Positions 26,555-36,023 are shown, counted from the first letter of the stretch. The stretch: 64,000 nt of DNA from UBA2108 sp002713215 (GCA_937891015.1 CALAPY010000020.1:1-64000); one strand, 5' to 3'. Program-made: numbers and translations. The notes: generated by a model not told the origin, from the letters alone.

Positions 26555-27082
26555 ATGAAGTTAGAAGAGATACAATCATTGATCAAATTCGTTGCTAAAT
26601 CTGGCGCAAGCGAAGTTGAGCTTGAAATGAATGACGTAAAAATTTTAATAAAAACTCCTCCTAAAGGAGTTAAAGGACAAGAGGCAACAACCGTTGTACA
26701 AACTCCTATGGTTGGTGCATTGCCGAACGTGCAACAACTTCAGGCTATGCCTGCTCAACCAGCACCTGCCGCTGCTCCTGCACCAGCTGCTGCTACGCCA
26801 GCTGCTAAAAAACCTGAACCAGCAGCAGAAGAAAATAGTAATTACATTGAGGTAAAAAGCCCAATGATTGGAACATTCTATCGTTCTCCTTCACCTGACA
26901 AACCTCATTTTGTGAGTGTTGGTGATGACATTAAAGCGGGTGATGTTGTTTGCATTATTGAGGCAATGAAACTGTTTAATGAAATTGAATCAGAGGTAAG
27001 CGGAAAAGTGGTGAAAATTTTAGTTGATGACACTTCACCTGTCGAATACGATCAACCTCTGTTTTTAGTGGATCCTAGCTAA
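26555..27082 (+). CDS. accB: Biotin carboxyl carrier protein of acetyl-CoA carboxylase
   Basis: 175 residues. An N-terminal helix-rich part (about 1-45) is followed by a long Ala/Pro-rich flexible linker (about 65-100). The biotinyl domain (about 103-175) has the modified Lys in EAMKLFNEIE. The thumb residues around FYRSPSPDKPHFVSVGD match AccB. It carries carboxybiotin from AccC to the carboxyltransferase. It sits in the fabH-accB-accC operon. Confidence 0.95.
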   Translation: MKLEEIQSLIKFVAKSGASEVELEMNDVKILIKTPPKGVKGQEATTVVQTPMVGALPNVQQLQAMPAQPAPAAAPAPAAATPAAKKPEPAAEENSNYIEVKSPMIGTFYRSPSPDKPHFVSVGDDIKAGDVVCIIEAMKLFNEIESEVSGKVVKILVDDTSPVEYDQPLFLVDPS

Positions 27083-27094
27083 ATCGCTTTATTT

Positions 27095-28468
27095 ATGGCA
27101 AGAAAAATTAAAGCAACCCTATTCAAAAAGATTCTAATTGCTAACCGTGGAGAAATTGCTCTGAGGGTAATTAGAACATGTCGCGAAATGGGAATAAAAA
27201 CTGTTGCTGTATACTCACAGGCTGATAAGGATAGTTTGCCCGTTAGATTTGCAGATGAGGCAGTATGCATTGGACCTGCACCAAGTTCAGAGTCCTACCT
27301 GAAGATTCCAAATATTATCGCTGCGGCTGAAATTACTAACGCAGACGCTATTCATCCAGGCTATGGTTTTTTATCTGAAAATGCCAAGTTCTCAAGGATT
27401 TGTGGCGAGCATGGCATTAAGTTTATTGGCGCTGGTGCTGAAATGATTGAAAACATGGGAGACAAGGCGACTGCCAAGGCTACCATGGAAGCTGCAGGTG
27501 TACCATGTGTTCCAGGGTCTAAAGGAATTCTGAAAGACGCAAAAGATGCAATAAAGACTGCAAAAGAAGTTACCTATCCGGTGATGCTAAAAGCTACTGC
27601 CGGTGGTGGTGGTAAAGGTATGCGTTTGGTATGGCGCGAAGATGAAATTGAAGATGCATACGCAGCGGTACAACGAGAAGCAGGTGCTGCTTTTGGAAAT
27701 GATGGCATCTACATGGAAAAATTCATAGAAGAGCCCAGGCACATTGAAATTCAAATTGCGGGAGACCAATATGGCAAAGCTTGTCATATGAGTGAACGCG
27801 ATTGCTCTATTCAGAGAAGGCATCAAAAACTAGTTGAAGAAACCCCTTCTCCTTTTATGACTCCGTCACTGAGAAAGGCAATGGGTGAAGCTGCAATAAA
27901 AGCAGCTAAAGCAGTTAATTACGAAGGCGTTGGCACTGTGGAATTTTTGGTTGATAAACACAAGAATTTCTACTTCATGGAAATGAATACCCGAATTCAG
28001 GTTGAACACACCATTACCGAAGAAGTAATTGGTTGGGATCTGATTAAGGAACAAATTCTTATTGCAGCAGGTGAGCCGATTACGGGTAAAAACTACACGC
28101 CAAAAATGCATGCGTTGCAATGTAGAATAAATGCTGAAAACCCTTTTAAAAACTGGATTCCAAGTCCTGGGCAAATAACGGAGTATCACGAGCCGGGAGG
28201 TATTGGAATTAGAATTGATACGCATGTATACGCTGGTTATACCATCCCACCAAATTACGATAGTATGGTAGCCAAGTTGATTACTGTAGCTCAATCTCGT
28301 GAAGAGGCAGTTCAGAAAATGAAGCGTGCCTTAGGTGAATACATTGTTGAGGGTGTAAAAACCACCATTCCGTTTCACCAAAAGCTAATGGAAAACGAGC
28401 AGTTCGTTGAGGGTAATTTCACTACCAAGTTCCTGGAAGAATGGGATTACGTTGGTGAGTCGAATTAG
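27095..28468 (+). CDS. accC: Biotin carboxylase subunit of acetyl-CoA carboxylase
   Basis: 457 residues, ATP-grasp enzyme. It opens with KILIANRGEIALRVIRTCREMG, has the ATP lid KATAGGGGKGMR, the Glu metal-binding stretch EMNTRIQVEHTITE and the C-terminal domain with LQCRINAEN. It carboxylates the biotin on AccB using ATP and bicarbonate. It follows accB by 12 bp. The first 10 residues are a short extension; the ATG at 27095 has a close spacing to accB and is kept. Confidence 0.96.
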   Translation: MARKIKATLFKKILIANRGEIALRVIRTCREMGIKTVAVYSQADKDSLPVRFADEAVCIGPAPSSESYLKIPNIIAAAEITNADAIHPGYGFLSENAKFSRICGEHGIKFIGAGAEMIENMGDKATAKATMEAAGVPCVPGSKGILKDAKDAIKTAKEVTYPVMLKATAGGGGKGMRLVWREDEIEDAYAAVQREAGAAFGNDGIYMEKFIEEPRHIEIQIAGDQYGKACHMSERDCSIQRRHQKLVEETPSPFMTPSLRKAMGEAAIKAAKAVNYEGVGTVEFLVDKHKNFYFMEMNTRIQVEHTITEEVIGWDLIKEQILIAAGEPITGKNYTPKMHALQCRINAENPFKNWIPSPGQITEYHEPGGIGIRIDTHVYAGYTIPPNYDSMVAKLITVAQSREEAVQKMKRALGEYIVEGVKTTIPFHQKLMENEQFVEGNFTTKFLEEWDYVGESN

Positions 28469-28490
28469 GCAGTTATTCTAACTTCTTTTC

Positions 28491-29381
28491 TTAAAACACC
28501 AGGTATTCTTCTGGATTCATTGGTGTTCCCTTGTACCAAAGCTCAAAGTGAAGGTGAGGTCCCGAAGAAAGTTCTCCGGAATTTCCTACAATAGCGACAA
28601 CCTCGCCGGCTTTAACATTGTCTCCTATTTTCTTAAGTAAGGCCGAGTTATGCTTGTATACCGATACCAGGTCTCCTGCATGTTGAATGTAGAGTACATG
28701 TCCTTCGCCGGTGGTCCAGGCAGAATGGATTATAACACCATCGTAAGTCGCACTAACCGAAGCATTGGAAGTAGTTGGTACAACATCGACACCATAATGT
28801 TTAACTGAAGGATTAAAATGAGAGGTAACGACTCCTTTTAACGGAGGAAATAACAGAATCTTCATCATTCTATCATCCCGGCCTTTGGTGTCTTTTAGGT
28901 TTACGTTAAACCTTTCTTCCTCCTCTACCCTTTCGCGCATTAAAGAATCTTCCCTGGAACGCGCAAAATTTATCTTGTCCATATCCGGCTTTACAGACTT
29001 ATGTTTCACATTTGTATCTGCACTTTGTGCTTCTTTTCCCTCCAGAATCATCTTAATATTGGCTATATACCTCTCGTTTTTCTCTAGCGCCAACTGCATG
29101 GAATCGGTACGTATAGCAGCGATTGTAGCCAAGTTCCTTGTGTTTATATCGGCATAGCCGGGAATAAATTCCCGAAGAGGTGTAAAGGCAATAAGAATGG
29201 TAAGTAACACCGCAAATAACAGAAGAGACATTCCACCCCAGGTAAACACGTTTAACGGAGACAAAACGAATGAAAATCGTTCCTCAAAAGTGTCATCATT
29301 CATTACGACAAGTCGATACTTGTGACGTATTTTCTGAATTATCTTTTTGGCTTTCTTGTCCTTATCCCTTTTCTTCTCCAT
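28491..29381 (-). CDS. Membrane-anchored M23 peptidoglycan endopeptidase
   Basis: 296 residues. A basic cytoplasmic N-terminus (about 1-45, KKxRDKDKKAKK) precedes one membrane helix at about 50-70. A periplasmic, partly coiled-coil linker (about 75-175) leads to an M23 domain at about 180-296. Zinc-site residues are present: His in VKHYGVDV with its Asp, and HLHFELW. LytM-type zinc peptidases cut peptide cross-links of peptidoglycan. It is transcribed away from sprE. A bactofilin gene lies 2.8 kb away, and in other bacteria bactofilins position M23 peptidases, so a functional link is possible. Confidence 0.9.
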   Translation of the reverse strand: MEKKRDKDKKAKKIIQKIRHKYRLVVMNDDTFEERFSFVLSPLNVFTWGGMSLLLFAVLLTILIAFTPLREFIPGYADINTRNLATIAAIRTDSMQLALEKNERYIANIKMILEGKEAQSADTNVKHKSVKPDMDKINFARSREDSLMRERVEEEERFNVNLKDTKGRDDRMMKILLFPPLKGVVTSHFNPSVKHYGVDVVPTTSNASVSATYDGVIIHSAWTTGEGHVLYIQHAGDLVSVYKHNSALLKKIGDNVKAGEVVAIVGNSGELSSGPHLHFELWYKGTPMNPEEYLVF

Positions 29382-29543
29382 TCAGGAAACAAATATCATG
29401 AATAAGCTCAAATAGAATGGCTGGCATCCTATAAAATATTCTAAAAGCAAAACAAACCCAATAATCCAGTTAGTTTGTTCTTCACTTTCGCCAATTTTTG
29501 CCTGAGCTAGAGAATGTTTTGTACCCTCCGTAATAAAATGAAA

Positions 29544-29551
29544 TATTTTTG
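29544..29551 (+). promoter_or_regulatory. -7 element (TATTTTTG) for sprE
   Basis: An exact match 37 nt before the TTG start at 29589. Confidence 0.42.
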
Positions 29552-29588
29552 CATTTTCGCCGTTTGGGCAAGTTAAAGAAATCCCTTT

Positions 29589-32153
29589 TTGGTCAATTCT
29601 TCTAGATATACTGTTTTGCTTCCGGCTTTTGCACTTATTGCATTGGTTATGGTGAGTTGTTCCCAAAAGAAAAACAACTTTATGACCCGAAGCTACCATA
29701 ACATTAATGCCAAGTATAATGGGTACTTCAACGCCAAAGAGGAATACAAAAAAGGTGTTTTAAAAGTTGAAAACGGTCACAAAGAAAACTACAGAGAGCT
29801 CCTTCCATTGTTTGTAATCGGTGACAAGGAAATGGCTAAGTCCGTACAAACCGAAATGGATGTGGTCATCAAAAAAAGCAGTCGCGTAATCCAATTCCAC
29901 TCCATGAATATTAAGGGAAAGGAATATTGCAAATGGATCGACGATACCTGGATATTAATTGGGAAGGCCTATTTCTATGAAAAAAACTGGGGAGAATGCA
30001 GGCCCATTTTCGAATACGTGGCTAAGAAGTACAAAAAAAGTGAGCTAAAAATTGAAGCGAGAATTTGGTTGGTAAGAACATTGCTTGAACAAGAAAACTA
30101 CGACCGGGCCGAAGTGGTTCTCAAATCTTTGGAAAATAACAGCAAAATTCCAGATGAATATTTGCCATTTTATAAAGCTGTTTCGGCCCAGTATCACATT
30201 GCACTAGAAGATTATCCAAAAGCCATTATTGACTTAGAGGATGCAACCCGATTTGAAAAGGACAAAGAACGCCTTACACGTTGGCTATTTGTTCTCGCTC
30301 AGCTTTATGCAATGCAAGGCGAAACGATTCGGGCCAATCGAACCTACCAAATAGTTGTAAAAAAACACCCTGATTACGAAATGGAATTTTGGGCACAAAT
30401 TCATCGAGCCTTGTCTTATACCAATGCTGATGGAAGTAGCTACGACATTAAAAAGACCCTGTTAAAAATGCTCAGGGATGACAAAAACAAAGAGTACAGG
30501 GATAAGCTTTATTATGCACTCTCAAAGATCTATAGGCAGGAAGACCGCGAGGATAAACAGATTAAGGCGTTAAAGCTCTCTGCGAAAGTCAGTGTTGAAG
30601 ATGACTATCAAAAAGGGCTATCATTTTTAACCCTTGGACAAATCTATTTCAGCAAGCCCGAGTATAAACCAGCTCAGGCTTATTATGACAGTGCAGTAGT
30701 TTATCTGCCTGACGATTTTCCTAACCGCAAACACATTATTAATATTCAAACCAGCCTCAAGGACCTGGTGGATCAAATTGTAATTATTGAAACGCAGGAC
30801 AGTCTCCAGGGTCTTGCAGACTTATCAGAAGAAGAATTAATGGCCCTGGTTGAAGAGGTAATTGATGAAAGGCTGGCAGAAGAAGAACGTAAAAGGGAAG
30901 CGCTAGAAGGTGGAGGAAACCTTTCCCAAACCACGGATCGTGGTTTTGATGATGGATCAGAAAAAGGAAAATGGTATTTCTATAACGAAAGGAACATAAA
31001 GATCGGGCAGCAAGAGTTTAAGCAAATTTGGGGTTCGCGAGCCAACGAAGATAATTGGAGAAGAAGTGACCGATCCACCGATTCTGAAGATGACCTGGCT
31101 TCATTTAATACCGATGCAACCGATTCAACAATTAGTGGAATTAAAGATGTAGATAGCTACCTTAAAGACATCCCAAGAACAAAGGAGGCAAGGTCCGAAT
31201 CAGATCAGAAGATTATAAACGCTTATTATAAACTCGGGAACATATACAAGGAGAACATGAACGACGATGCCCGGGCAATTGGGTCCTTCCGAATGTTGGT
31301 TTCGCGTTTCGACTCCTCACAGCACCATCTTTCAAGTTACTACCTGCTCTATCGATTGTATTATTCTGAGAACCGAATTGATTCCTCCAATTACTTCAAG
31401 AACTACGTCTTGTATAAGTATCCCAATAGTGATTACGCCAAAATAATCCGGGATCCTAATTATGCGTTGGAGATGTCCAACGAAAAAAAGGCAATTGAAA
31501 GGCGGTATAAAAAAGCGTATTACTATTATGATAGGGGCTTTTACAAAGCATGTATCGATTACGTAGATGAATCGGAAAAAAAGTATCCCAAAAATTATTT
31601 GTCAAACAAATTTCAATACCTGAAAGCATTAAGTGTGGGATCACAGGGAGATAAGGAACAGCTCGTTGCTTCTTTAAAAAAGTTTTCCGGTGAATATGGT
31701 GGCACCCCTGAAGCAAAAGATGCTCAAAACAGAGTTAAAATTTTAACAACCAAAAAAGCAATCATTGAGAAAAAAGAAGCCCCTAAATACGTTTATGAGC
31801 GAAATGCCAGGCACTTAGTTCTTTTAATGGTTCCGGTTGATGGAAACAATATTGAAGAAATAAAAAAATCCATGGATAATTATAACAAGGCCTACCATGT
31901 CGGCAAAGGCATTAATATTTCATCGGTGCTATTGAACAAAAAAATGCACATGGTTTCCATTAAACAATTTGGCTCGGAGAGCAAGGCAAAGGACTATTTC
32001 AGTGCATTTTCAGGCAACCAGACCAGTCTTAAGAAAATAAACGCCTCGAATTTCGATTTGCTCATTATATCCTATACCAATTACGCGCTATTCTTTCAAG
32101 ACAAGAGAATAGATGTGTATCAGGAATTCATGAAAACCAATTATCAACTTTAG
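29589..32153 (+). CDS. sprE: T9SS/gliding TPR lipoprotein (PorW/SprE)
   Basis: 854 residues. The start is TTG 29589: an in-frame stop lies at 29574-29576, and the next ATG would remove most of the signal peptide. The signal ends LIALVMVSC, a lipobox. The mature N-terminus SYHNINAKYNGYFNAKEEY is diagnostic of PorW/SprE. TPR-like helical repeats fill about 60-400 and again about 560-720. An acidic linker (about 410-540) and a compact C-terminal domain (about 760-854; RHLVLLMVPVDG) complete it. SprE/PorW is a periplasmic-facing lipoprotein needed for secretion and gliding, thought to link motor and outer-membrane parts of the T9SS. Confidence 0.88.
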   Translation: MVNSSRYTVLLPAFALIALVMVSCSQKKNNFMTRSYHNINAKYNGYFNAKEEYKKGVLKVENGHKENYRELLPLFVIGDKEMAKSVQTEMDVVIKKSSRVIQFHSMNIKGKEYCKWIDDTWILIGKAYFYEKNWGECRPIFEYVAKKYKKSELKIEARIWLVRTLLEQENYDRAEVVLKSLENNSKIPDEYLPFYKAVSAQYHIALEDYPKAIIDLEDATRFEKDKERLTRWLFVLAQLYAMQGETIRANRTYQIVVKKHPDYEMEFWAQIHRALSYTNADGSSYDIKKTLLKMLRDDKNKEYRDKLYYALSKIYRQEDREDKQIKALKLSAKVSVEDDYQKGLSFLTLGQIYFSKPEYKPAQAYYDSAVVYLPDDFPNRKHIINIQTSLKDLVDQIVIIETQDSLQGLADLSEEELMALVEEVIDERLAEEERKREALEGGGNLSQTTDRGFDDGSEKGKWYFYNERNIKIGQQEFKQIWGSRANEDNWRRSDRSTDSEDDLASFNTDATDSTISGIKDVDSYLKDIPRTKEARSESDQKIINAYYKLGNIYKENMNDDARAIGSFRMLVSRFDSSQHHLSSYYLLYRLYYSENRIDSSNYFKNYVLYKYPNSDYAKIIRDPNYALEMSNEKKAIERRYKKAYYYYDRGFYKACIDYVDESEKKYPKNYLSNKFQYLKALSVGSQGDKEQLVASLKKFSGEYGGTPEAKDAQNRVKILTTKKAIIEKKEAPKYVYERNARHLVLLMVPVDGNNIEEIKKSMDNYNKAYHVGKGINISSVLLNKKMHMVSIKQFGSESKAKDYFSAFSGNQTSLKKINASNFDLLIISYTNYALFFQDKRIDVYQEFMKTNYQL

Positions 32154-32169
32154 GTTGTTAATAATAAAT

Positions 32170-32177
32170 TACTTTTG
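32170..32177 (+). promoter_or_regulatory. -7 element (TACTTTTG) for the bactofilin gene
   Basis: An exact match 16 nt before the ATG at 32194. Confidence 0.47.
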
Positions 32178-32193
32178 CGTTTTATAGTAAGCT

Positions 32194-32607
32194 ATGCTAA
32201 TGTCAAGAAAAAATATGGCGAAGAACGGAGAGTTAGATGCTTCTGCAAGAAATCATATTGCAGGTGGAACAAAAATTTCTGGTGACATCGATACAAACGG
32301 TGATATAAGAATAGACGGGGAACTTATAGGAACAATTACTTCAGCCGGCAAAGTTGTAATTGGCGAGACAGGAAAAGTTGAGGGAGAAATTTTATGTCAG
32401 AATTCAAATGTTTCTGGTTCATTGAAAGGAAAAATTCAGGTTAAGGAGTTGCTATCCTTGCAAGCAACAGCCAGAATTAATGGCGATATTGAAACTGGCA
32501 AATTATCCATTGAACCTGGAGCCAATTTTACCGGCAATTGCAACATGGGCGCGGTAATTAAAGACATCTCCGAATCGCAAGACGACCTGCGAGAAAAGAC
32601 TGCTTAA
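32194..32607 (+). CDS. Bactofilin (polymer-forming cytoskeletal protein)
   Basis: 137 residues. The central right-handed beta-helix region (about 25-115) shows the regular six-residue-type strand pattern of bactofilins (GGTKISGDIDTNGDIRIDGE, GKVVIGETGKVEGEI). Short disordered tails lie at both ends. Bactofilins polymerise into membrane-associated filaments that localise cell-wall enzymes. The neighbouring membrane-bound M23 peptidase is the natural candidate partner. Starts at codons 3 or 8 are also possible; 32194 fits the promoter spacing. Confidence 0.88.
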   Translation: MLMSRKNMAKNGELDASARNHIAGGTKISGDIDTNGDIRIDGELIGTITSAGKVVIGETGKVEGEILCQNSNVSGSLKGKIQVKELLSLQATARINGDIETGKLSIEPGANFTGNCNMGAVIKDISESQDDLREKTA

Positions 32608-32705
32608 GACCAGTTAAATACCTGTTATAAACATATTTTAACATCTTGTTGGGTATGTGAACGATTTCCATAATTTTATAGGGCATAATCCCAAAATAGA
32701 TTCTT

Positions 32706-33212
32706 ATGGAGAAACTTCACGAGCTAATTAAGAGTTCGATCTTCGAACTTATTGAACATGCTTCACACCACGAATTCGCGCTTATCATACTTTCACTCTT
32801 AGCCGCGTTTGGAATTCTAGGACAATTTGTACTGTATTACAAGTGTAATTTACCTGGTGTGGCTAGCATTGTTCCAATCTGGAATGTTATTGTATTCCTG
32901 AAAATAATGGGTAGACCTGCATGGCAATCCATCTTTGTTATTTTCCCCCCTCCTATTATGGCCTACATTATTTGGACGGGCGATGTGTCCATGGCAGCAA
33001 ATATTACTTTTATCTTATCCGCAGTGATATTCTTCGTATTTGCGGTTATTGTCTATATAGAACTTTGTAAATGTTTCGGTAAAAGATCTATCGTCAGTTA
33101 CCTTTTGGTTCTATTATTTAATGGATTTTACGTCATGTATCTGGGTATGTCCGGCGAAACCGAATACCAGGGCCCATTATACGGTCCTAAGGCGCAAGCC
33201 AAAGTAGCATAG
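32706..33212 (+). CDS. DUF5684-type membrane protein
   Basis: 168 residues with about four membrane helices (about 25-45, 53-70, 78-92, 97-122, 128-148). The CNLPGVASIVPIWNVIVFLKIMGRPAW block matches small Bacteroidota proteins of the DUF5684 type. Function is unknown. The 98-bp gap before it shows no clear promoter element. It is convergent to the thioesterase gene with a 5-bp gap. Confidence 0.7.
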   Translation: MEKLHELIKSSIFELIEHASHHEFALIILSLLAAFGILGQFVLYYKCNLPGVASIVPIWNVIVFLKIMGRPAWQSIFVIFPPPIMAYIIWTGDVSMAANITFILSAVIFFVFAVIVYIELCKCFGKRSIVSYLLVLLFNGFYVMYLGMSGETEYQGPLYGPKAQAKVA

Positions 33213-33217
33213 TAAAT

Positions 33218-33727
33218 TTATGTAAATAGAGCTTTTAGCTCAGAAGCATCATCGGGTTTCATTTTCCCGGCCAGGATAAGGCTTAGCTGCTTTCTGCGCA
33301 AAGCACCGTCAAATCTTATTTGCTCTTCTTTACTTTCCGGAATTAATTCCGGAACTTCAATGGCTTTGCCGTTTTGGTCCACTGCCACAAAAGTGTAGAT
33401 GGCCTCATTGCTTTTTGTTTTTGTTCCCGTGGTTCTATTCTCAATGCTAACATCCAAATAAACCTCCATGGACGATGTAAATGCCCTGGAAACTTTGGCT
33501 TCAATGGTTACAATATCGCCCAAGCCAATCGCCCTGTTGAATGAAACATTATTGACACTGGCTGTAACCACAACTCGTCCGCAGTGCCGGTGAGCTGCAA
33601 TTGCGGAAGTAAGGTCCATCCAGCTTAATAGCTGGCCACCCATTAAATTCCCCAATACATTGGTATCATTGGGTAAAATAAGGTGAGTAGTAGTAGCTTT
33701 TGATTCTGACGCTTTTTTTCCCTTCAT
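33218..33727 (-). CDS. Acyl-CoA thioesterase, hot-dog fold (YciA/BACH-like)
   Basis: 169 residues. The hot-dog domain has LPNDTNVLGNLMGGQLLSWMD, where the Asn and Asp of the NxxGNxMGGxLLxWMD motif form the active site, followed by AAIAAHRHCG. It hydrolyses acyl-CoA esters in the cytosol; chain length cannot be read. The frame opens at a TTG (33730), but the next codon is ATG and lies 13 nt from a -7 element, so 33727 is chosen. Confidence 0.9.
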   Translation of the reverse strand: MKGKKASESKATTTHLILPNDTNVLGNLMGGQLLSWMDLTSAIAAHRHCGRVVVTASVNNVSFNRAIGLGDIVTIEAKVSRAFTSSMEVYLDVSIENRTTGTKTKSNEAIYTFVAVDQNGKAIEVPELIPESKEEQIRFDGALRRKQLSLILAGKMKPDDASELKALFT

Positions 33728-33740
33728 CAATTCTTTTTTT

Positions 33741-33748
33741 CAAAGGTA
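33741..33748 (-). promoter_or_regulatory. -7 element (TACCTTTG) for the thioesterase gene
   Basis: An exact match on the minus strand, 13 nt before the ATG at 33727. Confidence 0.48.
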
Positions 33749-33786
33749 AGGTTTGAATATTCTTACCATAACAATTAGCCTTGCAC

Positions 33787-33794
33787 TACCTTTG
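33787..33794 (+). promoter_or_regulatory. -7 element (TACCTTTG) for hemJ
   Basis: An exact match 15 nt before the ATG at 33810. It is divergent from the thioesterase promoter 39 bp away. Confidence 0.48.
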
Positions 33795-33809
33795 CGCTAA
33801 GTCCAGATT

Positions 33810-34346
33810 ATGACATTTGAATATTTAAAAGCACTCCATCTTGTTTTTATGGTCACCTGGTTTGCAGGGCTGTTTTACATAGTGCGTCTTTTTATCTACC
33901 ACACAGAAGCTAACCTAAAACCAGAATCCGAAAAGCAAATATTGATCGACCAATTCAAGATTATGGAAAAACGGTTGTGGTATGGAATAACCTGGCCATC
34001 GGCCATTCTAATTTCCATTTTCGCATTTTGGATGTTGTATGAAAGGCCCGCCTACCTTACCGAACCGTTTATGCAACTTAAACTTGCTTTTATAGCAGGT
34101 CTCTACCTTTATCACATGTCTTGCCAACGTATTTATAGCCAATTGCAAAACAATATTTATAAATATTCTTCCTTAAAACTTAGGCTCTGGAATGAACTGG
34201 CAACCTTATTTCTGGTCTCAATAATCTTCATTATTGTACTCCGTGACACCATAAGTTTTGTATGGGGCCTTGCCGGAATCTTTGGCCTTGGACTAGCACT
34301 CTGGGCAGCTATTCGAATGTATAAGTCAAAAAGAAGCAATCAGTAG
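33810..34346 (+). CDS. hemJ: Protoporphyrinogen IX oxidase HemJ (CopD-like)
   Basis: 178 residues with four or five membrane helices. The N-terminus YLKALHLVFMVTWFAGLFYI with the conserved His and the following RLFIYH are typical of HemJ. LWYGITWPSA and a central MQLKLAFIAGLYLYH carry further conserved residues. HemJ oxidises protoporphyrinogen IX in heme synthesis. ctaA elsewhere in the window also serves heme. A general CopD-family membrane protein is the alternative, but the motifs favour HemJ. Confidence 0.85.
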   Translation: MTFEYLKALHLVFMVTWFAGLFYIVRLFIYHTEANLKPESEKQILIDQFKIMEKRLWYGITWPSAILISIFAFWMLYERPAYLTEPFMQLKLAFIAGLYLYHMSCQRIYSQLQNNIYKYSSLKLRLWNELATLFLVSIIFIIVLRDTISFVWGLAGIFGLGLALWAAIRMYKSKRSNQ

Positions 34347-34381
34347 CCAACTTTTTGGCCATTTTCTTCGTATAGTTCTAC

Positions 34382-35374
34382 GTGCGCGCACTAATCTTCA
34401 GAATAACTGGTATTTTGATGGTCATTTTATTGGCTTTAGGAACAATAAATGCGCAAATATCCAGAACCGAAAGACAAATCATTTTTCTTTCTTCACAAAA
34501 TCTATTTGAGTTGGCTGGTCAGGTAACTCAGAGTAATTTCCAATCGGACTCAGCAGTAATTTATCTTTATCGGGAGCAAATTCAGGGAACAGTAGAATTG
34601 GTAGATTCAATTCACTCTTATAACAATCAAGGCCGCTTCAGCTTCAGAAAAATGGTCTCCGGAACTTATTACATCCGGGCCAAATCACTAAACACTAACA
34701 ACAATTTTATTGATACCTACTACGGTGGAAGTGCGGTTTGGATTAATTCAAAGGCCATAGTGCTGCGCCGGGATATGATTAACAGAACCATCGATTTGGA
34801 GAAAATGAATGTTTTTCTTGGAAGCGCAGAGATTTCGGGAAAGGTAGAATATGGATCAGGAGATATTAATTTTCCTATTGGAGAGGAAGCTAAAAATATT
34901 CCGGTATTGATTCTTCACAACGGTTCGGTAATTCGAAGAACGGTTACTGACGAAAATGGAAAGTATCGATTTTCTAATGTACCAATCATGAACTATAGCC
35001 TTGTAGTTGACTATCCGGGAAAATCCATGGTTGAACATCTAATAAGTTTAAACTCAAGTAAAAATAAAGTTGAAAATCAGGACTTTGTACTTGAGAAATC
35101 TACGGTAAGGTTTAAAGGTGGTGCGACCGGACTAGTGGCTACTCAAGACAAACTACTAAAAGTCTTCCCCAATCCGTGCCGATCTAAATTAAACCTTAAA
35201 AATGCAGATCGGTTTACCGGATATAAGCTGTTGGACTATACAGGAAAAGAGAGAATTACTGGTGCAACGATTGAAAATGAGGCTATTGATATAAGCTTAA
35301 TGGAAAGTGGAATATATTTTTTAATTCTTGAAGGCAGTAATGCCAAGGAGGTGGTAAGAATTACTAAAGAATAG
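34382..35374 (+). CDS. T9SS-exported carboxypeptidase-regulatory-like protein
   Basis: 330 residues starting at GTG 34382. A signal peptide (about 1-24, ending INAQ) is followed by two Cna-B/carboxypeptidase regulatory-like beta-sandwiches, about 35-140 and 145-230 (VTDENGKYRFSNVPIMNYSLVV). A type-A T9SS sorting domain closes it (about 255-330; LKVFPNPCRSKL, then LMESGIYFLIL). It has no visible catalytic residues and may be an adhesin or scaffold on the surface. It lies 35 bp after hemJ and just before the sigma-factor cassette, which has its own promoter. Confidence 0.78.
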   Translation: MRALIFRITGILMVILLALGTINAQISRTERQIIFLSSQNLFELAGQVTQSNFQSDSAVIYLYREQIQGTVELVDSIHSYNNQGRFSFRKMVSGTYYIRAKSLNTNNNFIDTYYGGSAVWINSKAIVLRRDMINRTIDLEKMNVFLGSAEISGKVEYGSGDINFPIGEEAKNIPVLILHNGSVIRRTVTDENGKYRFSNVPIMNYSLVVDYPGKSMVEHLISLNSSKNKVENQDFVLEKSTVRFKGGATGLVATQDKLLKVFPNPCRSKLNLKNADRFTGYKLLDYTGKERITGATIENEAIDISLMESGIYFLILEGSNAKEVVRITKE

Positions 35375-35412
35375 CAATAATTTAAAGAGTTGGCTAACAA
35401 TAGTTTAATAAC

Positions 35413-35420
35413 TATATTTG
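35413..35420 (+). promoter_or_regulatory. -7 element (TATATTTG) for the sigma-factor cassette
   Basis: An exact match 18 nt before the GTG at 35439. A TTG lies 20 nt upstream of it, near the expected -33 position. Confidence 0.5.
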
Positions 35421-35438
35421 GGCAACTTTTAATTTTAG

Positions 35439-36023
35439 GTGAAAGTAGAAAAGGACATACTGAAACTATGCATGAAAGATAATCGCAAGGCTCAATTTGC
35501 TTTGTATAGATCTTGTTACAGCATTTTACTGTCAGTTTGTTTGCGGTACGAAAAAAACAAAGAGGATGCAGAATTCTTGTTGAATAAAGGATTCATGAAG
35601 ATTCTGACAAAACTTCACTTGTTTAAAGATGATCGCCCATTCGAAGCATGGATCAGAAGAATCATGATCAATGCAATTATCGATGAGCATCGAAAGTATA
35701 GCAAACAAAAAAACATTATTCAGTTTAGCGATATCCAGTCTGTTGGATCAAATGACAGCAGATGGGTTGAGTACAACGCTGCCGACTTGAACTTTGAAGC
35801 TGAAGAGCTTCTAGGAATGGTTCAACAGCTTCCACCAGAGAGCAGAAAAGTGTTTAACCTGTATACAATTGAGGGTTATGCACATAAAGAAATTGCCAAT
35901 ATGCTTGGTATCTCCGATGGGACGTCCAAGTGGCATTTATCGTTTGCAAGAAAAAAATTAAGAGAAATGATTGCCCTTGCGGTTGACCGCGCTGGCAATT
36001 CGTACTATGAGCAAGGAAAATAA
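35439..36023 (+). CDS. ECF-type RNA polymerase sigma-70 factor
   Basis: 194 residues starting at GTG. Region 2 spans about 25-90 (YRSCYSILLSVCLRYEKN, then RPFEAWIRRIMINAIIDEHRKY). Region 4 spans about 125-180 (LPPESRKVFNLYTIEGYAHKEIANMLGISDGTSKWHLSFARKKL), with the expected helix-turn-helix. It directs RNA polymerase to a small regulon. The next gene overlaps its end by 17 bp and encodes a membrane protein with the features of an anti-sigma factor. No sigma-3 domain is present, in line with the ECF class. Confidence 0.9.
   Translation: MKVEKDILKLCMKDNRKAQFALYRSCYSILLSVCLRYEKNKEDAEFLLNKGFMKILTKLHLFKDDRPFEAWIRRIMINAIIDEHRKYSKQKNIIQFSDIQSVGSNDSRWVEYNAADLNFEAEELLGMVQQLPPESRKVFNLYTIEGYAHKEIANMLGISDGTSKWHLSFARKKLREMIALAVDRAGNSYYEQGK

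Noticed and set aside
27866..28294. 142-codon frame on the minus strand
   Set aside because: Antisense to conserved accC sequence with no start context or family resemblance.
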